In this document: piece after piece, positions 51,259-60,996 of the stretch
Layout: the number at the start of each line of letters is the position of its first letter
Position numbering within the stretch: position 1 is the stretch's first letter
Assembly (NCBI GenBank): GCA_028877205.1
Contig: JAPPHY010000009.1
Coordinates: 54,357-118,356, forward strand
Length of the DNA stretch: 64,000 bases
Direction: 5' to 3'
Origin: Chloroflexota bacterium
GTDB taxonomy: Bacteria; Chloroflexota; Dehalococcoidia; Lucifugimonadales; UBA2985
Translations under genes and position numbers: made by a program
Notes under the pieces: model-generated
Seen by the model: the letters and a program-made list of their open reading frames with translations, nothing else
Database searches by the model: none
What the model was told of the DNA's origin: nothing

Positions 51259-52629
51259 TCACTCCCCCGCTCCTGCTGCGCTATCCGGGCCGCCGCGCCC
51301 CTCTCGATACTCGTCCCACCACTCGCTGAGTCTCTGTGCCACGGCGCGCTCATACCCCTGATTGCCCGGCACGTAGTAGCGTCTGTCGGCGAGCGACGGC
51401 GGCAGGTTGTCCATCGGGGCGAAGTTCCCGGCGTAGTCGTGCGCGTACCGGTAGCCCTTGGCGTAGCCCTGTGCCCTCATCAGCGACGTGACGGCGTTGC
51501 GGAGGTGCAGCGGCACCGGCTCGTTGCGGGTCTGCCTCGCGTCCTCGCGAGCGCGGTTCAGCGCCATGTAAGCGGAGTTGCTCTTGGGCGCGGTTGCCAG
51601 GTAGACGGTCGCCTCAGCCAGCGGGATCGCGCCCTCCGGCATCCCGATCAGGTGGACGGCCTGCTGCGCCGCCACGGCCACGGGCAGCCCCTGCGGGTCG
51701 GCCATGCCCACGTCCTCCGCGGCCAGGATGACCAGCCGCCGTGCGATGAACATGGGGTCCTCGCCCGCCTCGATCATGCGGCTCAGCCAGTAGACCGCGG
51801 CGTCCGGGTCCGATCCCCGCACCGACTTGATGAACGCGGAGATGGTGTCGTAGTGCTGGTCGCCCGACTTGTCGTAGAGTATGGAGCGGTGCTGCAACGC
51901 GTCCTCAACCGTCGCCAGCGTGACGTGCCGCTCGCCGTTGGCGTCCGGCTCCGTGGCGGATGCCGAAAGCTCCAGGGCGTTGAGGGCGGCCCGTGCGTCG
52001 CCGTTGGCCATGGTGACCAGGTGCCTCATTGCATCTTCCGCCAGGCTCGCTCGCAGTTCGCCGATCCCGCGCTCGTCGTCCGCAAGCGCGCGCTCCACGA
52101 TGGCCGCAACATCTTCATCGGTTAGCGCACTGAGCGTGAACACCCGGCACCGGGACAGCAGCGGCGCCACCACCTCGAAGGACGGGTTCTCCGTGGTGGC
52201 CCCAATGAGAGTGACGGCACCCTCCTCGACGTGGGGGAGTATGACGTCCTGCTGCGCCCTGTTGAAGCGGTGAATCTCGTCCACGAACAGGAGCGTGCGC
52301 CGGCCGTGCATGCCGCGGCGCTCTCTTGCAGCATCGATGAGCTTGCGGAGGTCTGCTACGCCTGCCGTGACGGCGCTAACCGGTGCGAAGTGGGCCTGCG
52401 TGATGCCGGAGATGAGATGAGCCAGCGTGGTCTTGCCGCTCCCGGGAGGCCCCCACAGAATCATCGACGGCACGTGGTCGGACTCAATGCTGCGTCGCAG
52501 GACGCGGCCTTGTCCAAGGATGTGCTCCTGTCCCGCGAACTCGTCGAATCCACGGGGCCGCATGCGAGCGGCCAGAGGCGCCTCCTGCCCCAGCATCTCC
52601 CTGGCGCGCCTCTCGAAGAGATCGGTCAC
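51259..52629 (-). CDS. rarA: Replication-associated recombination protein A (MgsA/RarA AAA ATPase)
   Basis: LAARMRPRGFDEFAGQEHILGQGRVLRRSIESDHVPSMILWGPPGSGKTTLAHLI. Confidence 0.94.
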   Translation of the reverse strand: MTDLFERRAREMLGQEAPLAARMRPRGFDEFAGQEHILGQGRVLRRSIESDHVPSMILWGPPGSGKTTLAHLISGITQAHFAPVSAVTAGVADLRKLIDAARERRGMHGRRTLLFVDEIHRFNRAQQDVILPHVEEGAVTLIGATTENPSFEVVAPLLSRCRVFTLSALTDEDVAAIVERALADDERGIGELRASLAEDAMRHLVTMANGDARAALNALELSASATEPDANGERHVTLATVEDALQHRSILYDKSGDQHYDTISAFIKSVRGSDPDAAVYWLSRMIEAGEDPMFIARRLVILAAEDVGMADPQGLPVAVAAQQAVHLIGMPEGAIPLAEATVYLATAPKSNSAYMALNRAREDARQTRNEPVPLHLRNAVTSLMRAQGYAKGYRYAHDYAGNFAPMDNLPPSLADRRYYVPGNQGYERAVAQRLSEWWDEYREGRGGPDSAAGAGE

Positions 52630-52678
52630 GTCACCTCCCCACCGCCGTCCCGGGCCGCCGACCGACCGCGCAGCGGTG

Positions 52679-53647
52679 TCACTCCCCGCCGAGCAGGCGT
52701 CTGGGGCCGTTCACGGTCATCTCGGTGATGGCGTTCTCACTCACGCCCAGCTCCCGCAGTCTCGGCAGAACCCTGCGAATGATGAAGCAGTAGCCGTCCG
52801 GGTTATGGGCAGGGCGAGCCGCCGCCGCCTCGGGGAGAGCGGGACGCGCTCCGCCGTAGTCGTGGGACAGGGTGATCTGGCCGGCAAATCCCAGGTCTAT
52901 CAGCTGCTTCACAACCTCAGTGCGTTGCTCCCAGTTCAGGCCTCCGGCGCGGCCTCCGGGATAGCGGTCCATGCCCAGGAAAGCGCCCTTCTTCATTATC
53001 CCCGTCAGGTACTCAATGTTGTCGGTGTCGTTGCTGTGGCCGATGCACACGCGCCCAAGGTCCACGCCCTCCTCCTCGAATATGGCCACCTGCAGGTCGC
53101 CGGCCCTGGCCGGGGCCGCCGTGTGCGTCATTATGGAAGCGCCGGTTGCGATACAGGCGCGCGCCGCTGACCTCAGTATCAGCTCGTTGGGGCGGGTCAG
53201 TCCGCCGTCCTCCGTCATGTGCTCCACGTCCGTGGCCACCTTGATGACGCCGGCCTTGATTCCCGTGCCCTCGATGCCAACCTCGATCTCGCGGATGAAT
53301 GCCGAGGCCATCTGCTCGACCGTCGCGCCCAGTCCGATGTGGCGCGGGATGTCACGCCACATGCCGGTGGCAGGCACCATGTGCAGGTTCACGCCCGCTG
53401 CCACGTCCTGAAGCAGCCTCATGTCCCTGCCCAGGTCAAGCGGGGTGACTATGAGGACCGTGCCGACGCCCTCTGCGGCTGCCTCGTTGAGGCGCGAGAT
53501 GCCGCGGGCCACGTCCTCCTCGTGGTCAAAGAGCTCCGGGTACGTTTGAGGCACCCCCGCAGAGCTCTCTCGAACGTGCTCATGGGTCAGTACGTAGCCG
53601 AGGTCGTTGACGTCCACGGGGCCGCGCATTGTGTTGACTGTGGGCAT
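52679..53647 (-). CDS. Phosphotriesterase family metallohydrolase
   Basis: VNTMRGPVDVNDLGYVLTHEHV, TATGASIMTHTAAP, VCIGHSNDTDN, ITLSHDYGG. Confidence 0.85.
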   Translation of the reverse strand: MPTVNTMRGPVDVNDLGYVLTHEHVRESSAGVPQTYPELFDHEEDVARGISRLNEAAAEGVGTVLIVTPLDLGRDMRLLQDVAAGVNLHMVPATGMWRDIPRHIGLGATVEQMASAFIREIEVGIEGTGIKAGVIKVATDVEHMTEDGGLTRPNELILRSAARACIATGASIMTHTAAPARAGDLQVAIFEEEGVDLGRVCIGHSNDTDNIEYLTGIMKKGAFLGMDRYPGGRAGGLNWEQRTEVVKQLIDLGFAGQITLSHDYGGARPALPEAAAARPAHNPDGYCFIIRRVLPRLRELGVSENAITEMTVNGPRRLLGGE

Positions 53648-53709
53648 GATACCTCCTCCGTGCTCTCATGCTTCGCGAAGCGTCGACCTGTGTGCCGACA
53701 CATTCCCGC

Positions 53710-54477
53710 TCAGGACTCCATTGCGTCTTCGAGACGCTGAATCTCCCGTTCCACTTCCTGCAGCCTGCGGTAGTCCTCCTCGAGTAGCTTGTAGCAGCGC
53801 TCCAGGTAGAGCTGGGCCAATACGGAGGCTGCCGGCGTCGGCGTCACCGTTGCCCGCACCAGCAGCGGGATGCGATAGTGCTCCGGCAGAAAGCGGGCCA
53901 GCGTGGCGACCTCCTCCTCGATCTCTCGAACCATGCGGGGATCTGTACCCTCCGCGGCGAACCGCAGTTTGCCGACCATCTTCGCCAGCTCACTCAGCTT
54001 GTCCCGCTCGCCCATCAGCTCGTAAATGAGCTCGTTCACCGATGAGGCCGGCAGCGGCGTTTGCGCCTCCATAAGCCGCTCCCACCGCCTCGAATACTCC
54101 TGCTGCACCTCGCTGACCACCTGTATGAGCTCCATGGGGTCGCTGTCGTCCACCGAGCCGCCGTCTATGAGGTCGTCCTCCCTCGCCTCGGCCATGCGCC
54201 TGATGTGGTCCAGGTCATCGATCTTCTCCGGCAAGGGCGGAAACGCGAAACCGGCAAGATCGTTCGTGAGCATGTCCTGCATCTTGCCGGCGAACATGGG
54301 GGGAATGTACCTGGTCACGTCCACCTTAATGGGGAGCGCGATGATGTAGGTTGCCAGCACCGTGTTGGGATCGAACTTGCGGCGGAAGAACACCAGCGCG
54401 TGCCCCTTGGGGGAATCCATTTCACCGCGCTCGAAGTACAGGTCCACGTGTGCCACTCCCTCCGATGGTTCGCCCAT
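53710..54477 (-). CDS. Uncharacterised 255-aa protein
   Basis: Clean ORF: HALVFFRRKFDPNTVLATYIIALPIKVDVTRYIPPMFAGKMQ...; no family recognised with confidence. Confidence 0.65.
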   Translation of the reverse strand: MGEPSEGVAHVDLYFERGEMDSPKGHALVFFRRKFDPNTVLATYIIALPIKVDVTRYIPPMFAGKMQDMLTNDLAGFAFPPLPEKIDDLDHIRRMAEAREDDLIDGGSVDDSDPMELIQVVSEVQQEYSRRWERLMEAQTPLPASSVNELIYELMGERDKLSELAKMVGKLRFAAEGTDPRMVREIEEEVATLARFLPEHYRIPLLVRATVTPTPAASVLAQLYLERCYKLLEEDYRRLQEVEREIQRLEDAMES

Positions 54478-54594
54478 TATACTACGAATTAGCGGAGCGC
54501 GTGGCCTGCCCGTGGCACCCCGGCAGGCCCGTGGGCGGGTTGGCGCAGCTCCAATGTGTTAGAATGTACGCGCCTCGGAGGTGGAGCTGTCTAC

Positions 54595-55770
54595 ATGAGC
54601 GTAGACGTCACGGAAGATGTACGCGCACGCCGGGAGGAGATGGTCTCTCTCCGGCGTGACCTTCACGCACACCCGGAGACCGCCTTCCGGGAAGAGCGCA
54701 CGGCCCGGCTCGTGGCCGAACGGCTGGCTGCCTTTGGCCTTGAGGTCTCGACGGGCTCGGCACGGACTGGCGTTACCGCAGTGATTCAAGGCAACGCGCC
54801 CGGCCCAACTCTGATGCTCCGCGCCGACATGGACGCCCTGCCCATCCAGGAGACGTCGGACAGGCCGTACGCCTCCCGCAATCCGGGTGTCATGCACGCC
54901 TGCGGCCACGACGGCCACACCGCCGCCCTGGTCACGGTCGCAAGCATCCTTGCCGAGCGCAGAAACGACCTGAATGGCCGGGTTCTCCTGGTGTTCCAGC
55001 CCGCCGAGGAGATCATGGGCGGCGCAAGCCTGATGATAGAGGAAGGCGTCATGACCGACCCACCAGTGGATAGGGTGCTCGGCTTCCATCTCTGGAACGG
55101 CCTGCCGGTGGGCCAGGTGGGCGTCAAGCCGGGGGCCATTTTCGCCGCCGTTGACGAGATAGAGCTCGTGGTAAAGGGCACGGGCGGACACGGAGCCATG
55201 CCCCACCAGACCGTAGACCCCATACCCGTTGCCGCGCAGGTGATCAGCGCTCTACAGTCCCTGATTAGCCGGGAGAAGCACTACGCTGAGGGCGCGGTGC
55301 TGACCATCGGCCGCATACAGGGCGGGACCGCGTTCAACATCATCGCGACTGAGGTGGAGATGAAGGGCACCCTGCGCACCTTCGACGAGGGTCTGCGCAG
55401 GCAGATACTGGCCCGCATCCCGGAGGTCATGGCCGGCATTTGCGCCGCCTTCAACGCCGAGTTTGAGTTCCGGCACCTGCAGGGCTGTCCGGCCGTGATG
55501 AACGATCCGGAGGTCGCCGACTTCGTGCGACGCGTGGCAACGAAGGTGGTCGGCGAGGCCAACCTTCCCGCCGTCGTGCCAAGCACCGTAGGCGATGACA
55601 TGGCGCTCTTCCAGCTCCGGGCGCCCGGCTGCTACTTCCTGGTCGGGTCGTCCAACGCCGACGCCGGGCTGGACGCGCCGCACCATAGCTCGGGCTTCGA
55701 CTTCGACGAGGACGCCCTCATGGTCGCCGCCGAGACGCTCTCCAGAGCGACGCTCGAGTACCTTGGCTGA
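54595..55770 (+). CDS. M20 family amidohydrolase/peptidase
   Basis: LRRDLHAHPETAFREERTA, MLRADMDALPIQETSDRPYASRNPGVMHACGHDGHTA, PAEEIMGGASLMIEEG. Confidence 0.94.
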   Translation: MSVDVTEDVRARREEMVSLRRDLHAHPETAFREERTARLVAERLAAFGLEVSTGSARTGVTAVIQGNAPGPTLMLRADMDALPIQETSDRPYASRNPGVMHACGHDGHTAALVTVASILAERRNDLNGRVLLVFQPAEEIMGGASLMIEEGVMTDPPVDRVLGFHLWNGLPVGQVGVKPGAIFAAVDEIELVVKGTGGHGAMPHQTVDPIPVAAQVISALQSLISREKHYAEGAVLTIGRIQGGTAFNIIATEVEMKGTLRTFDEGLRRQILARIPEVMAGICAAFNAEFEFRHLQGCPAVMNDPEVADFVRRVATKVVGEANLPAVVPSTVGDDMALFQLRAPGCYFLVGSSNADAGLDAPHHSSGFDFDEDALMVAAETLSRATLEYLG

Positions 55771-55844
55771 TACCGAACCCGAACGAGGCCGGCAATTTGC
55801 CGTCTCGAAACTCTCAACCTAGCCGGAGGAGGACGAAACTAAAG

Positions 55845-57020
55845 ATGCAGGAACTCACAGAGCCAAGAGACCGCCTTCTGCTGGGCCCCGGCCCCAGCAA
55901 CGTCAACCCCAGGGTCATTCGGGCCATGACCATGCCCCTTATGGGATACCTGGACCCCACGTTTCTCAAGGTGATGGACGACGTTACGTCGCTGCTCAGG
56001 CAGGCATTCGGAACTTCGAACGAGCTGACGCTGGCCATCTCCGGCACCGGCACTTCCGGCATGGAGGCCGCGCTTGTGAACCTGCTGGAGCCTGGCGACT
56101 CCGTGGTGGTTGGCGTCAACGGCCTGTTCGGAGGACGCCTTGCGGACATCGCCACAAGGTGCGGCGCCAGCGTGACCACCGTTTCCGCCGAGTGGGGACA
56201 GGCTCTCGACCCGGCCGCCGTCGAGCAGGCCTTGGCGGACGCGGGGCAGGTCAAGCTCCTGGCCGTCGTTCACGTCGAGACATCCACCGGCGTTGTGCAG
56301 CCCTTGCCGCCGCTGGCTGAGGCAGCTCATCGGCACGGCGCGCTCTTCCTGGTGGACGCCGTGACGTCGCTAGGCGGCGTGGACCTGCGAGTGGACGAGT
56401 GGGGCATCGACGCGTGCTACAGCGCCACCCAGAAGTGCGTTGGTGCACCGCCAGGCCTTTCGCCCATCACCCTCAGTCCGCGCGCTGTGGAGGCAATATC
56501 GGGTCGCAGCACCCCCGTCCAGAGCTTCTACCTGGACTTGCTGCACCTGCAACGCTACTGGATCACTGACCGGACGTACCATCACACAGCCTCCATGCCC
56601 ATGATCTACGCCCTCCGGGAAGCGCTGGTTATGGCTATGGAGGAAGGACTGGAGAACAGGCAAAGGCGACACGAGCGCAACGCTGCCGCGCTCCGGGCCG
56701 GTCTTGCAGAGTTCGGCATGCGGCCGGTACCGCCGGAGGGCATTCGGGCCAGCCCGCTGACCGCCGCGCTGGTGCCGGAGGGGCTGGAGGAGGCGAAGGT
56801 CCGACGCGCCCTGCTGAACGAGTACGGCATCGAGATTGGGGGCGGGTTCGGGCCGCTGGCGGGCAAGATCTGGCGCATAGGCCTGATGGGGGAGTCCTCG
56901 CAGGCCAGCCACGTGCTTACGCTGCTGCACGCGCTCGAAACGCTCCTGGCCAGGGAGGGCGTGGAACTGGCATCGGGAGCCGCCGTGGCAGCGGCGCACA
57001 GGTCGCTTGCAGAGGAGTAA
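55845..57020 (+). CDS. Alanine-glyoxylate/serine-pyruvate aminotransferase family
   Basis: RLLLGPGPSNVNPRVIRAMTMPLMGYLDPTFLKVMDDV, VDAVTSLGGVDLRVDEWGIDACYSATQKCVGAPPGLSPI (PLP Lys). Confidence 0.92.
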   Translation: MQELTEPRDRLLLGPGPSNVNPRVIRAMTMPLMGYLDPTFLKVMDDVTSLLRQAFGTSNELTLAISGTGTSGMEAALVNLLEPGDSVVVGVNGLFGGRLADIATRCGASVTTVSAEWGQALDPAAVEQALADAGQVKLLAVVHVETSTGVVQPLPPLAEAAHRHGALFLVDAVTSLGGVDLRVDEWGIDACYSATQKCVGAPPGLSPITLSPRAVEAISGRSTPVQSFYLDLLHLQRYWITDRTYHHTASMPMIYALREALVMAMEEGLENRQRRHERNAAALRAGLAEFGMRPVPPEGIRASPLTAALVPEGLEEAKVRRALLNEYGIEIGGGFGPLAGKIWRIGLMGESSQASHVLTLLHALETLLAREGVELASGAAVAAAHRSLAEE

Positions 57021-57047
57021 CAGCCACTGCACCGGGCTGAAGACGCG

Positions 57048-58571
57048 CTACGTGGCCCGAGGTCGGTACTGGATGGCTTCCGCCACGTGCGCTACGCCGA
57101 TCTCCTCTTCGCCGGCCAGGTCGGCGATGGTGCGTGACAACTTCAGAGTGCGGTGAAACGCCCTCGCCGATAGGTGGAGCTGGTCCATCGCGGCTCGCGC
57201 CAGTCCCTGGGCGGCATCGGCCAGCTTGCAGTGCTCCCACACCTCGGCCGGGCCCATGTCCGCGTTTGACCGTACGGCAGACGAGTCTTCGAACCGCTCT
57301 CTCTGCATGCTCCTGGCGCTCTCCACTCGCTCGCGCACCTGCGCCGAGCTCTCGCCAACCTCCTCGCCCGTCAACTTGTCATACTCCACCCTAGGCACTT
57401 CCACGAAGATGTCGATGCGGTCCAGGAGGGGCCCGGAGATGCGCTTCTGGTACTTGTCCACCATGCCCGCCGAGCAGGTGCACTGACGCTGCGGATCGCC
57501 GTAGTATCCGCAGTAGCAGGGATTCATCGCCGCCACCAGCATGAAGTTGGCCGGGAACGTCACCGAACCCTGCGCCCTGCTGATGGTGACCACCCTGTCC
57601 TCCAGCGGCTGCCTCAGTACCTCCAGCACGTTGTGGCCGAACTCTGGAAGCTCGTCCAGGAACAGCACGCCCCGATGGCTCAGCGTGACCTCGCCAGGCC
57701 TGGGCAGTCTACCGCCGCCGACGAGCCCGGCATGCGATATGGTGTAGTGAGGCGCTCGGAACGGCCGGTGCGCCACCAGAGGCGTATCGGACGGCAGCAG
57801 TCCGGCCACGCTGTATATCTTCGTCAGGTCCAGCGACTCCGAGGAGCTCATGGCCGGCAGAATCGACGGCAGGGAGCGTGCAAGGAGAGTCTTGCCGCTG
57901 CCGGGCGGGCCGCTCATCAGGAGGTTGTGCCCGCCGGCGGCCGCCACTTCAAGAGCGCGCTTGGCATGCTCCTGGCCTCGCACGTACGCTAGGTCGCCGC
58001 CATCCCAGGACGGCTCGCTTGAAAGCTCATCCTCGTCTGAGCCCGCGTAGGGCGCAATCGAGGTCTGCCCGCGCAGGTGGGAGGCAAGTTCGCCCAGCGT
58101 GCCGGCCGGGTAGACGGTCACACCTTTCAGCAGCGAGGCTTCCTTGGAGTCCACCGCCGGCACATACACCTCGCCGATGCCCTCGCCCTCCGCATGCCCC
58201 ACCATGGGCAGTACGCCGTTGACGTGCTTGATGCCCCCATCGAGCGACAACTCACCCAGGAAAACGGCTTGGGAAATGTCAGCCGTGATCTGGCCGGAAC
58301 TGGAGAGGATTCCGATAGCGATGGAGAGGTCGTAGGAAGGACCGGCCTTCTTGAGATCGGCGGGCGCCAGGTTCACCGTTATACGGCGCATAGGGAACTC
58401 GAACCCCGAGTTTCGTATGGCAGCTCGCACGCGCTCCTTCGCCTCCTGAACGGCCGTGTCCGGCAACCCCACGATGTTGAACGCGGGTAAGCCGGGCGCA
58501 ATATCGACCTCTGCCTCCACTACGGAGCCCTCGAGGCCGATCATGGCGCAGCTCAGCGCCTTCGCGAGCAT
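57048..58571 (-). CDS. comM: YifB/ComM family Mg-chelatase-like AAA ATPase
   Basis: IGLEGSVVEAEVDIAPGLPAFNIVGLPDTAVQEAKERVRAAIRNSG, NLLMSGPPGSGKTLLARSLPSILP. Confidence 0.93.
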   Translation of the reverse strand: MLAKALSCAMIGLEGSVVEAEVDIAPGLPAFNIVGLPDTAVQEAKERVRAAIRNSGFEFPMRRITVNLAPADLKKAGPSYDLSIAIGILSSSGQITADISQAVFLGELSLDGGIKHVNGVLPMVGHAEGEGIGEVYVPAVDSKEASLLKGVTVYPAGTLGELASHLRGQTSIAPYAGSDEDELSSEPSWDGGDLAYVRGQEHAKRALEVAAAGGHNLLMSGPPGSGKTLLARSLPSILPAMSSSESLDLTKIYSVAGLLPSDTPLVAHRPFRAPHYTISHAGLVGGGRLPRPGEVTLSHRGVLFLDELPEFGHNVLEVLRQPLEDRVVTISRAQGSVTFPANFMLVAAMNPCYCGYYGDPQRQCTCSAGMVDKYQKRISGPLLDRIDIFVEVPRVEYDKLTGEEVGESSAQVRERVESARSMQRERFEDSSAVRSNADMGPAEVWEHCKLADAAQGLARAAMDQLHLSARAFHRTLKLSRTIADLAGEEEIGVAHVAEAIQYRPRAT

Positions 58572-58682
58572 AGAGATTCTCCCTTTCAGGCAACGGTTGC
58601 GCCAATCATACGTTGCAGCCGACACACAGTCAAACGCGATATCTTCGTTCTGGTTCCGTGTGCCTTTCGGTCACAAAATGAG

Positions 58683-58713
58683 GGAAGGCCGAGGGTAGAA
58701 CCCTCGGCCTTCC
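58683..58713 (-). terminator. Intrinsic terminator downstream of the ABC permease operon
   Basis: ggaaggccgaggg-tagaa-ccctcggccttcc, 13-bp perfect stem, followed on the minus strand by ctcatttt. Confidence 0.75.
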
Positions 58714-58749
58714 ACTCTCTCTCCCTGTTTGGAGACTTTGAAGCCCGGT

Positions 58750-59649
58750 CTAGGTGCCCCGCAGGCGGGGGTCCAGGACGTCCCGGAGCGCATCGCCGAA
58801 GAGGTTGAATCCGTACACGGCCAGGGATATTGCGATGCCCGGGAAGATGGCCATCTGCGGCGCCAGTGCGAAGTACTCCCTGCCCCTCTGGGACAGCATT
58901 CCGCCCCAGGTCGGGGTGGTGGGCGGCACGCCCATGCCGAGGAAGCTCAGCGAGGCCTCCGAGATGATGGCGGTGCCCAGTCCGGCGCTGGCGATGATGA
59001 GCCAGGGCGCTACGCACTGAGGCATGATGTGCTGCAGCATGATGCGCATGTCGCCGGCGCCAATTGAGCGAGCGGCAAGGGCGAACTCGGACTCCTTCAC
59101 TGCCAGGGCCTGCGACCGCACAATGCGGTTGGCCCTGGGTATCTGAACAATGCCGATGGCAAGCACCACATTGTTCACCGAGCCGCCAAGGGCAGCCATG
59201 ATGGCAAGGGCGAGGATAAGCGTGGGAATGGACATCAGGGCGTCCATGATTCGCTGCATCACCACGTCTACCTTACCGCCGTAGTAGGCGCTGGCCAGTC
59301 CCAGCAGTCCTCCTGATCCGGAGCCGAATGCCACCGACAGGATTCCCACGTACAGAGATACACGGGCGCCATTGACTATCTGCGCCCAGATGTCCTGGCC
59401 CACGTCGTTGGTGCCCATCCAGTACTGGGACGAGGGAGCCAGGAAGTTGTCGCTCAGGTTCCACTCGTTGGGATCACCGGCGATCAGTGGAGCCGCCAGG
59501 GCCAAGACAATCATGAACAAGATGATCAGGGCGCCCGCAGCCCCCAGCGGCTTCCTCCGCAGGAAAGTCACGGTACCCTTGTACATCCGGACTCCCAGCG
59601 GCGCCCGATCCCCGCGCCTTAGGATGTCTATGCCTTCTTGTGCCGCCAT
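58750..59649 (-). CDS. ABC transporter permease (DppC/OppC family)
   Basis: LAPSSQYWMGTNDVGQDIWAQIVNGARVSLYVG; EAA-loop region. Confidence 0.92.
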   Translation of the reverse strand: MAAQEGIDILRRGDRAPLGVRMYKGTVTFLRRKPLGAAGALIILFMIVLALAAPLIAGDPNEWNLSDNFLAPSSQYWMGTNDVGQDIWAQIVNGARVSLYVGILSVAFGSGSGGLLGLASAYYGGKVDVVMQRIMDALMSIPTLILALAIMAALGGSVNNVVLAIGIVQIPRANRIVRSQALAVKESEFALAARSIGAGDMRIMLQHIMPQCVAPWLIIASAGLGTAIISEASLSFLGMGVPPTTPTWGGMLSQRGREYFALAPQMAIFPGIAISLAVYGFNLFGDALRDVLDPRLRGT

Positions 59650-59702
59650 GTGCTTCTTCCTCCTAAGCTGAGACGTGTCTCACGCTATTGTCAGATACCC
59701 CT

Positions 59703-60656
59703 CTAGTCGTACCGGACGCGGGGGTCAAGCCAGCCGTAGCTCAGGTCCACCAGCAGGTTGGTCACCACAATCCAGCCGGCGAAGAACAACACCAGTGTCT
59801 GCACCGCCGGGTAGTCCCATCTGCTCAAGCTATATACCAGGAAGGAGCCCATGCCCGGCAGAAGGAATATGGTCTCCATGATGACCGAGCCGCCCACCGT
59901 CAGGGCAACGGTGATGCCGATGATGGTCACAACCGGTAGCAGCGCATTCTTCATTGCGTGCCGGTAAACCACCACCATGTACCTCAGGCCCTTGGCGTGC
60001 GCAGTCCTGATGTAGTCCTGACGCAGGACCTCAAGCATTGTGGAACGCATCATCCTGGCCTTGGTGGCCTGGGATACCCAGCCCGTTGCCAAGGCGGGCC
60101 ACAGGAACATGATGAAGTTGCCGCGTGGGTCCTCGAAGGGCGACACGTACTCCAGTCTGGGACTCCAGTTGAAGTAGAGGGTGCCGATGAGGATTATCAT
60201 CGTGCCGGTCCAGAAGCTGGGAATGGACAGACCGCCCAACGACACGATTCGCAGGAAGTAGTCGAGCGACGAGTCCTGCCTCAGCGCCATGATGACTCCA
60301 ACCGGAATGCCGAATAGCACGGCCAGCGAAACCGTCATGATGGCGAGCTGGAGAGTGATCGGCAGCTTCTGCTGGATCTGTGGCCAGATTGGCTTGCTGT
60401 CCACCAGGGACTCGCCCCAGTCGAGCCTCACGAAGTCGAACATGAAGATGAAGTACTGCTCGTACAGAGGCTTGTTGAGGCCAAGCTGCTCACGAAGCAG
60501 TTCCTCCGTCTCCTGGGAGTAAAATGCGTCCTCTCCGCCAAGGATGACGTCAACGACGTCTCCGGGAGCGATTCGCAGGATGACGAAGACGATTATCGAC
60601 ACCAGAAGTGCCGTAAGCAATCCCAGAAACAGCCGCCGCAGCGTGTACTGTAACAT
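59703..60656 (-). CDS. ABC transporter permease (DppB/OppB family)
   Basis: MLQYTLRRLFLGLLTALLVSIIVFVILRIAPGDVVDVILGG, RMMRSTMLEVLRQDYIRTAHAKGL. Confidence 0.93.
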   Translation of the reverse strand: MLQYTLRRLFLGLLTALLVSIIVFVILRIAPGDVVDVILGGEDAFYSQETEELLREQLGLNKPLYEQYFIFMFDFVRLDWGESLVDSKPIWPQIQQKLPITLQLAIMTVSLAVLFGIPVGVIMALRQDSSLDYFLRIVSLGGLSIPSFWTGTMIILIGTLYFNWSPRLEYVSPFEDPRGNFIMFLWPALATGWVSQATKARMMRSTMLEVLRQDYIRTAHAKGLRYMVVVYRHAMKNALLPVVTIIGITVALTVGGSVIMETIFLLPGMGSFLVYSLSRWDYPAVQTLVLFFAGWIVVTNLLVDLSYGWLDPRVRYD

Positions 60657-60936
60657 GGCCCCTCCTACAATCGATCTGGTTTCCGCCTGCTATCCGCTAC
60701 AGGCTTCCCAATCGTCAGGCCTCATTCCAATATGCCCTTCAACATAGCACCACACCGGTCGGTTTGTCAATAAAGCCGCCTCCATGATTATTACAATATC
60801 ATGAATCGACGAGACGGGCCGACTTGATTCCGATATAAGGGGCAAATTGCCCTCCTGGCGGCGCGCCGCTTCTCGCGGAAGACTTCGATTGAGGCAGTAG
60901 GGGACACTCGGCGACGTGCGCACTGGCCGTAAACGC

Positions 60937-60964
60937 GGAAGCGCCCCCGATTGGGGGCGCTTCC
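60937..60964 (-). terminator. Hairpin between SBP gene and permease genes (terminator or mRNA processing stem)
   Basis: ggaagcgccccc-gatt-gggggcgcttcc, 12-bp perfect stem. Confidence 0.6.
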
Positions 60965-60996
60965 TTCGCATCCGGTTCCGAGTCGAGGGTTTCTGG

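Noticed and set aside
60690-60971. 93-aa minus-strand ORF between dppB-like and SBP genes
   Set aside because: Includes the 60937-60964 hairpin, no motifs, basic composition; likely non-coding intergenic sequence.
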